The notes: generated by a model from the sequence alone, not told the origin. Positions 19,414 to 30,477 are shown, counted from the first letter of the stretch. The stretch is 64,000 bases of DNA from Planctomycetota bacterium (GCA_003388505.1 QQVO01000060.1:62001-126000); one strand, 5' to 3'. Translations and numbers: made by a program.

Positions 19414-20649
19414 TCACTCGCCGAACCAGTCGGGGCGGAGTTCCAGGACGACGCCGGCCAGCCAGCGGGCTTCGCCTTCGGTCAGGTTCGGGATCTCGCA
19501 GAGGTCGGTGTTGGCCTGCGCGACGAACGCCAGCCCGAACGGAGACTTGTCCCCAAGGGAAGAGTTCGAGTCGCTCTTGCTGCGGCGGAGTTCGAGCCGG
19601 TCGAGTTCGGCGACGTTCCACGACTTCGTGTGTGTGTAGAGCGGCCAGAAGGTGCGCTGGACGATCCGGTCCTGTTCAAAGCACCACTTCGTGTGACGGA
19701 ACGGTTCGAGCATCACAGCGATGAGTCCCGCGAACATGGCCAGCCCGATTGCCTCGAAGGGAATCAGGAACACGAACATGCCCCACCACTCCCAGCCTTC
19801 CGGTCCCTCGTCCATCGGCATGAAACCGAAGAGCGCCAGCACAAACACCAGCACGATTCCGTTCCAGAAGGCGTTTATGAACAACAGTGTGCCCAGCGCC
19901 CCCGGATGCAGCCGGCCCTGTTCGGAAAACGTAAAGCCGTCGACCTCTTCGGTCAGTTGCCAGGCGGTCTCAGAGGGCGGACCCGGCAAAGTGTCGTCCA
20001 AGTCGATCACTTCATTCCCGGCGGATGTAGACGAAAGCAGTGATCGATGCGCTCCGGAAGCGGAGAGTCTCAGTCCGGGATCGATGTCTGGCCCCGTTGA
20101 TTCGAGGAAGCCGTTGAGTGCGTGAACGAGCCACGCCCGTTCCCGGTCCGGAAGACGAAAGGCAAACCTCACCGGCTTGCCGAGCGTGACCATCTCGATG
20201 CCCCACAGATGCTCGTCGTTCTCCGTATGCTTGCTGCGGCATTCGCGGAAGCCCTGGATTTCGTCTCGTGGGATGCGTCGGGACGAAAGCTTTACCAAGG
20301 CCGTTCGCAGAAAGAGCGCCTCGTCCGGTTTGAGCACGAGCGTTTCCTGCCCGAAGATCATCCAGACCAGCAGGCCCGCCACGAACAACCAGGACGCCCA
20401 GAACGGGACGGCGAATGCAATCATCCCCAGTTCCGGTTCCGTGATGACCTGTCCGACCAGAAAGACGCAACCGACGGTCCAGCCGATCAGCCACAAGAGG
20501 AGAAATACCCACGGCCCACCGGCCCGTTTGTTGCGGATGGCGATTGAATCGGGCTGCTCGAAGAGTTCGACCGTCAATCGCTGCGGCCGCGCGGGGACCG
20601 GATTTGAGTCAGACGAACGATCATACGCCGTCAAGTTGCCAGAAGACAT
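19414..20649 (-). CDS. Hypothetical membrane protein
   Basis: A 411-residue protein with no recognised family. It has two pairs of membrane spans: WVFLLLWLIGWTVGCVFLV and WASWLFVAGLLVWMIF in the first third, then LLFINAFWNGIVLVFVLALF and FVFLIPFEAIGLAMFAGLIAVML in the second half. Soluble stretches after each pair (ETLVLKPDEALFLRTALVKLSSRRIPRDEIQGF and FEQDRIVQRTFWPLY…) resemble each other, suggesting an internally duplicated PH-like/DUF3592-style layout. The ATG at 20649 has GGGAG eight bases upstream. Confidence 0.75.
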   Translation of the reverse strand: MSSGNLTAYDRSSDSNPVPARPQRLTVELFEQPDSIAIRNKRAGGPWVFLLLWLIGWTVGCVFLVGQVITEPELGMIAFAVPFWASWLFVAGLLVWMIFGQETLVLKPDEALFLRTALVKLSSRRIPRDEIQGFRECRSKHTENDEHLWGIEMVTLGKPVRFAFRLPDRERAWLVHALNGFLESTGPDIDPGLRLSASGAHRSLLSSTSAGNEVIDLDDTLPGPPSETAWQLTEEVDGFTFSEQGRLHPGALGTLLFINAFWNGIVLVFVLALFGFMPMDEGPEGWEWWGMFVFLIPFEAIGLAMFAGLIAVMLEPFRHTKWCFEQDRIVQRTFWPLYTHTKSWNVAELDRLELRRSKSDSNSSLGDKSPFGLAFVAQANTDLCEIPNLTEGEARWLAGVVLELRPDWFGE

Positions 20650-21009
20650 CACGTTCACTCCCGGTGTGACATCGCATACGGGCCGGTCGATGCAGCTCAT
20701 CGAACGATGACTCAAGGCCTCAATTTGTACGTCAATGTTGGCTGCGTCGCGATCTCAGAGCGGGGCGGATGAGACTCGGAAATCGGCACCTGATCCGGCC
20801 CGGCTATCGATACGATCGATCCGGCATCGGGGATCAAGGCACTCCTGAATGAAAACCGGGAAACTCATGATTCGAATCGATTATGCAGGATGCGACGGGT
20901 CGCCCCAGTGGCAATCCGGACAGCCTCACCGGGTTGCGGCGCAGTATCGACTGCCACACAATTGGTTGCCGCCGCTTCGATTTCCTTTTCAGGTTAACGA
21001 GGTCCAGTC
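20650..21009. other. Divergent intergenic region
   Basis: About 360 bases between the divergent membrane-protein and acetamidase-family genes. I see no supported gene, RNA or repeat; promoters must lie here but were not assignable. Confidence 0.4.
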
Positions 21010-22371
21010 GTGACAACCCACCTCAGTGAAGTTGACGCCCCGGTTGCACCGCCTCGGTGTGAGTCGCCGCCGGCGGCGGAAACCGTTCTTGTTGATCGCT
21101 TCACCGACGGCGTGCTCGATCCTGCACTGCCGATGATGGGGCCCGTGCGGAACGGCGGACACATTGTGGCCAACACCGCGCCCGGTTGCTGGGGCCCGAT
21201 GCTTACGCCCTGTCTGCGGGGCGGTCACGAAGTGACGATCCCGGTTGCGGTGGAAGATGCGGAGATCGGCGATGCGATCGCGATTCGCATCCGGGAGATC
21301 ACTGTCACGTCGATCGCGACCGCCTCCGGAACGGACGCTCCGCAAGCGGGCCGCTTCAGCGGCGACCCATTCGTCGCCGGCCGTTGCGCAGAATGCGGCA
21401 CACGGAATCCGGTGACGCGCGTCGAAGGCATCGGACCGGAGGCCGTTCGCTGCGCGAACTGCGGCGCCGAGGCCGCGCCGTTCAAAATCGGCCACGGTTA
21501 TACGATCGCCTTCGACGATCAGCGCCGCGTGGGAGTGACGGTCGATCAGCAGACGGCCGAGACAATTGCCCGCGACGCCCGGCATTTCGCCGCCATGCCT
21601 GCGAACTCGGTCCAGAACTCGGTGCTCACTTCAGCGCCGCACGACCTGGTCGGCATGATGGCCCGGCTGAGGCCCTTCATGGGACAGCTCGGAACCACAC
21701 CGGCGATCGCCATGCCCGACAGCCACAATGCGGGAGACTTCGGTCAGTTTCTCATCGGCGCAGAACACGACCTGGCGATCACCGAGGAGCAACTGGAACT
21801 CCGCACCGACGGGCACATGGATATCGACGCGGTCCGCGCCGGGGCGGTCGTCGTCTGTCCGGTGAAAGTTCCGGGCGGCGGCATCTATCTCGGCGACATG
21901 CACGCTCTGCAGGGGGACGGCGAGATCGCCGGTCACACCTGCGACGTCGCGGGCACGGTCACACTGCAGGTGCAGGTGCTCAAGGGCCTGAACATCGACG
22001 GCCCGCTGCTGTTTCCCGTTTCGGAGGATCTGCCGTATCTGGCCCAGCCGTTCTCTCAGAGTGAACGAGCGACGGCCGCGGCACTGGCTCGCCAATACGG
22101 TGTGGACGACGTTGAGCAGACGGCGCCGCTCTCGGTTGTCGGGACGGGACGCGATCTCAACGCCGCCACCGACAACGGACTGGACCGCGCCGCCGCGCTG
22201 CTTGACATGAGTGTTCCCGAAGTGCGAAACCGGGCCACCATCAATGGCGGCATTCAGATCGGCCGACACCCCGGCGTCGTGCGGGTGACGTTCCTGGTCC
22301 CCATCGATCGCCTGCAGCGCCGCGGCCTGTTGGAACTGGCGCAGCGCCAGTATGGTCTCAATCTCGCTTGA
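21010..22371 (+). CDS. Acetamidase/formamidase-family protein with zinc-ribbon insertion
   Basis: A 453-residue protein of the FmdA/AmdA amidohydrolase family. The second half has the family core GGGIYLGDMHALQGDGEIAGH, and the first half has VRNGGHIVANTAPGCWGP and GGHEVTIPV. Family enzymes release ammonia from formamide or small amides. Between residues 120 and 160 an inserted four-cysteine motif (Cys126, 129, 148, 151) looks like a zinc ribbon or rubredoxin-type knuckle, as found in some members of this family. It begins with GTG at 21010, with GAGG seven bases upstream. No signal peptide is seen, so it is cytoplasmic. Substrate unknown. Confidence 0.8.
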   Translation: MTTHLSEVDAPVAPPRCESPPAAETVLVDRFTDGVLDPALPMMGPVRNGGHIVANTAPGCWGPMLTPCLRGGHEVTIPVAVEDAEIGDAIAIRIREITVTSIATASGTDAPQAGRFSGDPFVAGRCAECGTRNPVTRVEGIGPEAVRCANCGAEAAPFKIGHGYTIAFDDQRRVGVTVDQQTAETIARDARHFAAMPANSVQNSVLTSAPHDLVGMMARLRPFMGQLGTTPAIAMPDSHNAGDFGQFLIGAEHDLAITEEQLELRTDGHMDIDAVRAGAVVVCPVKVPGGGIYLGDMHALQGDGEIAGHTCDVAGTVTLQVQVLKGLNIDGPLLFPVSEDLPYLAQPFSQSERATAAALARQYGVDDVEQTAPLSVVGTGRDLNAATDNGLDRAAALLDMSVPEVRNRATINGGIQIGRHPGVVRVTFLVPIDRLQRRGLLELAQRQYGLNLA

Positions 22372-22406
22372 GTGGACAACAAGTTTCTCCCCAACCTCGG
22401 TGGTCT

Positions 22407-23465
22407 ATGCACAACAAGATTCATCGTTTCGCAGCACCTGTATTCACGATATTCACGTGCGGACTTTTCGGACTCACGGTCCACCCGTCAGACGTCCTCG
22501 CCCAGAACCCGAGTTTCGCGAAAGAGCCGGTCATCGTTGAGTACGACGTCGATCCCGACTGGCCGCATTATCCGGACGACGTCAGCCGGAAGGGGTGGGT
22601 TTCGGGGCTCGCCATCGACGAGGAGGACCAGGTCTGGTTCTTCAAGAAAGGGCCCGATCCCGTCCAGGTCTACACGGCCGACGGCGAATTCGTCCGCACC
22701 TGGGGGAAGGACATGTTCGTCAACCCGCACCACCTTCGCATCGACCATGAAGGGAACATCTGGGTGGCCGATTTCGGCCTCCACGTCGTCCAGAAGTTTA
22801 CGCCCGAGGGGGAGTTGCTGCAGACGCTCGGCGTCAAAGGGGAAGCCGGTGAGGACGAGACACATTTCAACATGCCGACCGACATGGCGATCACCAAATC
22901 GGGCGACATCTTCATCACCGACGGTTACGGCAACCGGCGGATTGTTCATCTCGACAGCGAAGGCAACTTCATCAAGGCGTGGGGAGAGTACGGCTCAGCC
23001 CCCGGCCAGTTCGTGCTGCCGCATGCGATTGTTCTCGACGAAGACGGCAATCTGTACGTCGCCGACCGCAACAGCGGCCGCATCCAGGTCTTCGATCAGG
23101 AGGGGCAGTTTCTCGACCAGTGGAGCGGCGTCCTGATGCCGTGGGGCCTGTCGATCAGCGACGACGGCGACCTGTGGGTCTGCGGGTCGTCGCCGCACTG
23201 GTGGAAGCGGAACGAGGCATATCCGGAGTACAAGGACCAGTTGTTCCTGCGGTTCACGCCAAAGGGCCGGGTCGACCGCATGTGGACGATTCCGCTGGGC
23301 GACATCGGCGAGGATAAGGACAACCCCGACACGTCAGGGCTCAAACCGGGCGAAGCGGTCGGCGTCCATTGCATCGCTGAAGATTCGCAAGGCAACGTCT
23401 ACATCGGCGACATCTACGGCGAACGGGCGCAGAAGTTCGTGCCGGTTGTCAGTCGGGGCGAGTAG
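22407..23465 (+). CDS. Exported NHL-repeat beta-propeller protein
   Basis: A 352-residue protein with a signal peptide (residues 5-32) and a six-bladed NHL-type propeller. Repeats such as VSGLAIDEEDQVWFF, HHLRIDHEGNIWVADFG, TDMAITKSGDIFITDGYGNRRIV and HAIVLDEDGNLYVADRNSGRIQVF have the typical spacing. The layout resembles the lyase domain of peptidyl-alpha-hydroxyglycine amidating enzymes, a common annotation, but catalysis is not established. The ATG at 22407 gives a proper signal peptide; an in-frame TTG at 22368 would overlap the previous stop. It is followed by a short palindrome and another exported protein. Confidence 0.85.
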   Translation: MHNKIHRFAAPVFTIFTCGLFGLTVHPSDVLAQNPSFAKEPVIVEYDVDPDWPHYPDDVSRKGWVSGLAIDEEDQVWFFKKGPDPVQVYTADGEFVRTWGKDMFVNPHHLRIDHEGNIWVADFGLHVVQKFTPEGELLQTLGVKGEAGEDETHFNMPTDMAITKSGDIFITDGYGNRRIVHLDSEGNFIKAWGEYGSAPGQFVLPHAIVLDEDGNLYVADRNSGRIQVFDQEGQFLDQWSGVLMPWGLSISDDGDLWVCGSSPHWWKRNEAYPEYKDQLFLRFTPKGRVDRMWTIPLGDIGEDKDNPDTSGLKPGEAVGVHCIAEDSQGNVYIGDIYGERAQKFVPVVSRGE

Positions 23466-23475
23466 CGAGTAGTAG

Positions 23476-23492
23476 GGCCGGCTGTGCCGGCC
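23476..23492. repeat. GGCCGGC-TGT-GCCGGCC hairpin, copy 1
   Basis: A perfect 7-bp stem with a TGT loop, preceded by TAG, 11 bases after the stop of the NHL gene. The same element follows the next gene at 26042-26058, where it is paired with an inverted relative. Confidence 0.5.
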
Positions 23493-23533
23493 GACGTGTG
23501 TTATGCCTGACAGGATTCCGTGCCGGCTGCAAT

Positions 23534-26041
23534 ATGAAAACGCAATTTCGACGACTCGACCGCCGCCTGGCAATTTCCACTTTTCTCACACTCGCCACGG
23601 CGTTGCCGGCCATTGCCGCCGATGAACCGGAGGTCGGTCTCCACGCCCGCAACCTCGAAGCCCCGTTCTGCTACCGGGCCGGAGGTGAGCGGTCGTGGCC
23701 GATCTGTGACCGGCCGTTGAACGAGGATCAATCAGTCTCTCTCGCCGCGCGGCGGGACGGGGAGGTTGTCGCACAGGGCAGTCCGATTGAACTCGGCGGC
23801 CTGACGGTCACCGTTTCGCGCGACGGCTGGCTGCACGTCGATTCCAAGTCGGACGACGACGATGCTTCATTTGAACTGGAAGTCACACTCGGAAGCGAGT
23901 CGCAAAAGCTCACTGTCCGACCTGCGCCGCCCGACCGCCCCCTCACGTACATCGCCGATTTCGGCGACGACATCATTCGGATTTTCGGTGAGTCGAGCAA
24001 CCGCTACCAGCCGATCGAGAAGAGCGGTTTCGACCAGTACTTCCGCCGGCTGCAGGCGCAGGGAATCACCCGCCTGATCGTGTGGCAGAGTCCGTTCCCC
24101 TACATCGTCGATCCCGACAACTACCGGCCCGAAGACTGGCAGCGGTACGAACAGCAGGCGCGGGCGATCCTCGATTCCCAGGAGTTGACGGCGGGCATCG
24201 AAGGTCGCAATGGTTTTTCCGCCTGGGGGTGGGTCCGGCAGTTGATGGCGCTACGCCTCATGCCGGAGTTCGGAGAGATGCTTTCACAGAGCGCGGTCGA
24301 CCACGGCATCAAGTTGACCGCCAGTTTCCGTCCGTTTGAAGCCGCCCTTACCAAGTACTACGTCGTCCCGGCCTTCGATCACGAAGGCCGGCATCTTTGG
24401 GACTTTCAACCGCTCTGCTCGCCGGTGGTGAATTATCACCCGGATGAAGTCTGCTTTGCGCATTACCGCAAGATTCTGGAGCGGATGGGGAAGCCGGAGG
24501 CCGGCACGCTGGCAGCGATTGAACTGCCCGGCATCGAGAACGCGGATGAACTCGTGAAGCGGATGGAGAGCGGCGAGCGCGTGCTGGAACTTCGCGCGTC
24601 GCCCTTCCCGCCGCAGGCGGACGAGGCGCTCGTCCTCGTTCGGCAGGAGTCCGGCGGATTCGAACTCCGGCCGTATGCCGAGATTCGGGACCGCACGCTC
24701 TCCCACCTCGCTGTCCTGGAAGACGTTGTGTGGGAGGCCGCGGACGACGGGCTGCGGGCGCGCAACATCTCGCTGCCCGAAGGGCACCGATTCCTGCTGC
24801 TCTCGCAGCCTGAAGGCTCTGACGTCACAATCGAACTCTCGACCGAACGCCCAGTCGTTCTGAGATCCCAGGCCGGAAATCGGCTGGGTGGGGAGAACGT
24901 CTATTTCGCTTTCGACGAGACCGGTTCCGAACCAGAGCCGACGCGCCTCAGCGGCATCGTGCCGAACGGGCACTTCCACGCCGAGTTTCAGGCGACCGAA
25001 GCCAGCATCGAGCGCGTCCTGCCCGGGCCACTTCGCATTCCGCTGGCTGGTAAGCAACTCGTTATCAGCCTCGGTGCCGACTGGTCGGTCGAGATGATGG
25101 ACTTCACGCAGCCGGCTGCGCGGGAGTTCGCCGTCAAACAACTGCGGACTGTCCTCGGCTATCCGGCGTTCGATGAGATCATCCTCAACACCCGCTCGCA
25201 CACCCAACTGGCCGGGTATCTCGGCGACGATCAGGGAACTGCCGTACGGCCGATTGTTGCATTGAGGCGAAACGGCATCGGCGATTACTACCAGTTGGGC
25301 CTGGATGAGGCCTACGCGCCGCGCCTGGCGGCCGAAGACCGGCGGTTGCTCGCACTCGCCGGCGACGTCGAAAGCGTCGAACGGATCACCACTCTCCAGC
25401 CCGGCGAATGGCGGGCCGTCACCTGTCAGACCCCCGAGCCCTTCGCCTGGCGCTACACCCGCAACCGTCTCGTCGCCGAAGGCGTGCGCGACCTGTTGCT
25501 CGACCTCGAGCGTGAGTTCCCGGAGACACGCATCCGCGCCGTCATCCCCCCGAGTGCCGCGGCGATCAATCGCATCCTCGAAAACCTCGACTCCCTTCCC
25601 GACGAAAACGGCACTCCCTACGGCCGCGAGTTCTACCGCCGGCTGTGGTGCTCCAACAACCACATCCCCAACATCGGCGAGGGAATGGCGATGGTCGACC
25701 TCACCGGCACGCGCGTCGAACCGGTGTTCCTCGGCAGCGGCGGCTATCTCAACCCGCCCGCGCCGTTCGAGATGTATGTCCGCGAGTGCATCGCCGATCT
25801 GGCCGACAATCGCGGCTCCTCCTTTCGCGGTCCGCGCAGCTATTTCTACGAAGGCCAGAACACCCTCCGCGCGAGCGACCAGGAATCGGCCCGCCGCGGC
25901 CGCGAACAGATGATCCTGCACCTCCTCTCCCACACCGACGACATCGGCGAAGTCATCCTCTACGAAGCCGCCGACTGGACCTACTTCCTCCCGCTCTCCG
26001 ATCCGGACCTGAGTGGGTATGGGTTTCTGGACGAGCCGTAG
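23534..26041 (+). CDS. Large exported protein, possible TIM-barrel hydrolase
   Basis: An 835-residue exported protein with signal sequence (residues 1-29, RLAISTFLTLATALPAIAA). An N-terminal Ig-like or beta region is followed from about 140 by alternating strands and helices (FDQYFRRLQAQGITRLIVWQSPFPYI, DHGIKLTASFRPFEAALTKYY, AREFAVKQLRTVLGYPAFDEIILNTRSH) reminiscent of a glycoside-hydrolase-like TIM barrel. I do not recognise a defined family and no catalytic pair is assigned. It lies 68 bases after the NHL protein gene on the same strand, so a shared extracellular role is possible. A long minus-strand frame covers the same region but is a shadow. Confidence 0.7.
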   Translation: MKTQFRRLDRRLAISTFLTLATALPAIAADEPEVGLHARNLEAPFCYRAGGERSWPICDRPLNEDQSVSLAARRDGEVVAQGSPIELGGLTVTVSRDGWLHVDSKSDDDDASFELEVTLGSESQKLTVRPAPPDRPLTYIADFGDDIIRIFGESSNRYQPIEKSGFDQYFRRLQAQGITRLIVWQSPFPYIVDPDNYRPEDWQRYEQQARAILDSQELTAGIEGRNGFSAWGWVRQLMALRLMPEFGEMLSQSAVDHGIKLTASFRPFEAALTKYYVVPAFDHEGRHLWDFQPLCSPVVNYHPDEVCFAHYRKILERMGKPEAGTLAAIELPGIENADELVKRMESGERVLELRASPFPPQADEALVLVRQESGGFELRPYAEIRDRTLSHLAVLEDVVWEAADDGLRARNISLPEGHRFLLLSQPEGSDVTIELSTERPVVLRSQAGNRLGGENVYFAFDETGSEPEPTRLSGIVPNGHFHAEFQATEASIERVLPGPLRIPLAGKQLVISLGADWSVEMMDFTQPAAREFAVKQLRTVLGYPAFDEIILNTRSHTQLAGYLGDDQGTAVRPIVALRRNGIGDYYQLGLDEAYAPRLAAEDRRLLALAGDVESVERITTLQPGEWRAVTCQTPEPFAWRYTRNRLVAEGVRDLLLDLEREFPETRIRAVIPPSAAAINRILENLDSLPDENGTPYGREFYRRLWCSNNHIPNIGEGMAMVDLTGTRVEPVFLGSGGYLNPPAPFEMYVRECIADLADNRGSSFRGPRSYFYEGQNTLRASDQESARRGREQMILHLLSHTDDIGEVILYEAADWTYFLPLSDPDLSGYGFLDEP

Positions 26042-26104
26042 GGCCGGCTGTGCCGGCCATAGCGCTGTCTCATGAATGCGATCGGCCGGGACAGCCGGCT
26101 CTAC
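26042..26104. repeat. Inverted pair of GCCGGCTGT palindromes
   Basis: The hairpin GGCCGGC/GCCGGCC (26042-26058) directly follows a stop codon. At about 26085-26104 a near-complementary copy reads GTAGAGCCGGCTGTCCCGGC on the minus strand. The two enclose about 26 bases. Similar sequence follows the NHL gene at 23476. Confidence 0.5.
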
Positions 26105-26134
26105 TCCTCTGCGAACACAGAATTGGGTGGACCA

Positions 26135-26842
26135 ATGAACTCTTCGGAATCTGTGATACAACGAACCGGCGCCCCCGACCTCCTCCTCCCCGACGAACTC
26201 CGCGAACCGCTCAAGCAGCATCTGGCCGACCTGAGGGAGCGGTACATCGCCCGCAACTGGGCCGGGCGCGTCGGGTTCGGTGAGCGGCCGGCGCTGCTGG
26301 TGATCGACCTGGCCCTGTTCTGGACGCGGCCCGATACGCAGATGGGGGCTTCGGTCGATTCGGTGGTCGAGGCGACCTGCCGCGTTCTGCAGGCGGCGCG
26401 GGGTGCGAAGATCCCGATCTTCTTCTCCAGCTACAACTACGATCCCGCCACGCCCCCCTCGCCCCACGACCGCAAACTGCAAATGCAGGTCGGACCGGGC
26501 GACGAGGGGCTGTTCGAACTCGACCCTCGCCTCGAGCGTCGGCCGGAAGAGAAGCTGTTTCTCAAGAACTACGCCTCCTGCTTCAAGGGGACCAACCTCA
26601 ACGAAATGCTCACCGGCCTCGGCGTCGACACGCTCATCGTCACCGGCCTCAGCACGAGCCACTGCGTCTACGCCAGTTGTCGCGACGCGACCGACAGCTT
26701 CCGGGTGATCGTCCCCGAGAACGCCGTCGGCGAACGCTGCGAGATCATGCACCTGGTCAACCTGCTCGACATCGACATCGACCTCGGCGACGTGATGCCG
26801 GATGACGAGGTGATCGCCTGGCTTGAAGGGCTTCAAGAATAG
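26135..26842 (+). CDS. Isochorismatase-fold amidohydrolase
   Basis: A 235-residue cysteine hydrolase of the isochorismatase fold. The Asp-Lys-Cys triad is visible: Asp58 in ALLVIDLALFW, Lys144 in LFLKNYASCF, and Cys177 in VTGLSTSHCVYASCRDA. The closest functional class by eye is N-carbamoylsarcosine amidohydrolase/nicotinamidase-like enzymes, which hydrolyse C-N bonds. The substrate is unknown. It has no signal peptide and follows exported genes after a hairpin, so it may be transcribed separately. The ATG at 26135 was chosen over an in-frame start at 26072, which lies within the repeat. Confidence 0.85.
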   Translation: MNSSESVIQRTGAPDLLLPDELREPLKQHLADLRERYIARNWAGRVGFGERPALLVIDLALFWTRPDTQMGASVDSVVEATCRVLQAARGAKIPIFFSSYNYDPATPPSPHDRKLQMQVGPGDEGLFELDPRLERRPEEKLFLKNYASCFKGTNLNEMLTGLGVDTLIVTGLSTSHCVYASCRDATDSFRVIVPENAVGERCEIMHLVNLLDIDIDLGDVMPDDEVIAWLEGLQE

Positions 26843-26955
26843 GGCCGGCATAGCAGACCCACCCTGATCCCGCGTGTGCAATTTTCGTCGATTTCGCTAT
26901 CTTCCGGGCGTTGACGGAGTCTCTGGCGACACGATTTTGCACGGAAGAATCGACC

Positions 26956-28500
26956 ATGGCCCTGCGCGTTTACAACACATTGACCCGCGAGAAGGAACCG
27001 TTCGAGACGCTCCAGCCGGGAAAAGTCTCGATGTATCTCTGCGGCCCGACGGTCTATAAGCCGGCCCACATCGGGCACATGGTCGGTCCGGTGATTTTCG
27101 ACACGGTCAAGCGCTATCTGGCGTACAACGGGTACGACGTGACCTTCGTCATCAACATCACTGACGTCGACGACAAGCTGATCAACAAGGCGGCCGAAGT
27201 CGGCTGCACGGTCAAGCAACTGGCCGAGCAGATGACGGCGGACTACTTCGACAACCTCGAACTGATGGGCGTCGACACGATCGATCATTTCCCGTATGCG
27301 ACCGATCACATCGCCGACATGCAGGCGATGATTCAGGGGTTGATCGACAAAGGCTGCGCGTATCCGCTCGACGGCGACGTCTATTTCGACGTCACCAGCG
27401 ATGACGACTACGGCAAGCTGTCGCATCGCTCGATCGAGCAGATGATGGCAGGCACGCGCGTCGAGGCGAACGAACGCAAGAAACATCCGGCTGACTTCGC
27501 TCTGTGGAAGTCGTCGCGGGCAGGAGAGCCCGCCTGGGACAGCCCGTGGGGTCCGGGTCGCCCGGGATGGCACATTGAGTGCTCGGCCATGTCGTCAAAA
27601 CTCCTGGGGGAGTCGATCGACATTCACGGCGGCGGGCTCGACCTGATGTTTCCGCATCATGAGAACGAACTGGCCCAATCCGAATCGGCCAGCGACGCGC
27701 GGTTCGTGCGGTACTGGATGCATAACGGGTTGATGCAATCGGGCAAGAACACCGGCAAGGTCGGTGGCGGTCACGACCGGCACGGCGACGTCGACGACCA
27801 GGTCGCCAACAAACTGGCCGGTTCTGCCGGGGCGGAGTCGGTCAAGACGGCCGTCTTTGCGCACCATCATCCCGAGGTGGTGCGGTTCTTCCTGCTCAGC
27901 ACGCACTACCGCAGCCCGATCGATTTCTCGAACGAGAATATCGCCGCGACCGGAAAGAGCATGGAGGGCTTTTACCGGATGTTTGAAAGCTATGAACGGA
28001 TTTGCGGCGCCAGCTTCTACGACATTGAGACGCCGCAAACGAGAGAGCACTCGACGTCACTGGAGTCGCTTCCGGAGAGCCTCGCCGTTGAACTGAAGAC
28101 GTTGCGCGACCGGTTCCTGGAGGCGATGGACGACGACTTTAACACCGGCGGAGCGATCGGCATCCTGTTCGAGATGCGGCGGGCGATTAACGGGTACGTT
28201 CACGATGAGGGTCTGCTCGAATCGGCCGGAGAGGAGCAGAAAGCGGCCCTGACCACCGCGACAACGCTGTTTAAGGAACTGGCGAACGTCCTGGGCGTGT
28301 TCCGCCGTCCAGTGGAAAGCGCTGCAGCGGGAGCGGATGACGAATTCGTGTCCGGATTGATGGACCTGATCCTCGACATCCGGGCCGAAGCCCGCGCCGC
28401 CAAGAACTGGGCCGTCGCCGACAAGATCCGCGACGCCCTCACCGAGCTGAAAGTGACGGTCGAAGACGGCAAAGACGGCGTCCACTGGACGCGCGACTGA
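26956..28500 (+). CDS. cysS: Cysteinyl-tRNA synthetase
   Basis: A 514-residue class I synthetase that charges tRNA-Cys. HIGH is present as HIGH at 38-41 (AHIGHMVGP). Zinc ligands are intact: Cys29, Cys209 (HIECSAMS), His234 and Glu238 (MFPHHENE). The region after WMHNG (254-258) is unusual: the expected KMSKSLGN is absent, replaced by a longer glycine- and histidine-rich segment (QSGKNTGKVGGGHDRHG…) before HYRS at 317-320. Relative to E. coli this adds roughly 20 residues. As the only cysS seen here and a complete gene, it is probably functional with a divergent loop. It is convergent with the integrase. Confidence 0.93.
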   Translation: MALRVYNTLTREKEPFETLQPGKVSMYLCGPTVYKPAHIGHMVGPVIFDTVKRYLAYNGYDVTFVINITDVDDKLINKAAEVGCTVKQLAEQMTADYFDNLELMGVDTIDHFPYATDHIADMQAMIQGLIDKGCAYPLDGDVYFDVTSDDDYGKLSHRSIEQMMAGTRVEANERKKHPADFALWKSSRAGEPAWDSPWGPGRPGWHIECSAMSSKLLGESIDIHGGGLDLMFPHHENELAQSESASDARFVRYWMHNGLMQSGKNTGKVGGGHDRHGDVDDQVANKLAGSAGAESVKTAVFAHHHPEVVRFFLLSTHYRSPIDFSNENIAATGKSMEGFYRMFESYERICGASFYDIETPQTREHSTSLESLPESLAVELKTLRDRFLEAMDDDFNTGGAIGILFEMRRAINGYVHDEGLLESAGEEQKAALTTATTLFKELANVLGVFRRPVESAAAGADDEFVSGLMDLILDIRAEARAAKNWAVADKIRDALTELKVTVEDGKDGVHWTRD

Positions 28501-28531
28501 CGTTCCCGTCACGTTTGACGGTTCGTATTCT

Positions 28532-30127
<1,596 letters not shown>

Positions 30128-30477
30128 GCTGCTTCGCCCCCGGCGTTGATGTTTTGTTGAATCGTACTGTTGTGAATTCCCGGAGAAGGGTAAACGTACT
30201 GTCTGCCGAGAAGGATCAGACGCCTTGGAAGTGGGAACTCCCATCTTCCCAACTCACCATCTCAATAACTCCGTCAGTTCGGGAGTGGGCGGTGCCCTCG
30301 TTCCCCCAATGCCCGCCCGCCCCCCTTTAGGGGGGGCGGGCAAGGGGGACCGCACCGCCCGAACTCCCGACTTTCCGGGAACGGAAGTTTCAAAGGTGAT
30401 CTCCGGGCTTCCCGGTCTCCCACACTCCCAACTTCCCAACTTCCCAACTTCCCGTCGCGGTCGGGGTCCGGGCTTCA
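30128..30477. other. Intergenic with GC-rich hairpin and short tandem repeats
   Basis: About 350 bases between the integrase start and the RepA-like gene stop. A 10-bp stem CCCGCCCCCC/GGGGGGCGGG with loop TTTAG lies at 30316-30340, a probable terminator for the minus-strand RepA-like operon. At about 30425-30452 the 8-base unit ACTTCCCA repeats about three times. No gene is seen. Confidence 0.5.

Noticed and set aside
19204-20043. Plus-strand gene across the dispersed repeat and into the membrane protein region
   Set aside because: It starts inside the repeat and is antisense to a protein with clear membrane spans.
24284-26881. Long minus-strand open frame of about 865 codons opposite the 835-residue exported protein
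   Set aside because: It is a high-GC mirror frame: it has no signal or domain, spans two real genes, and lacks a ribosome binding site.
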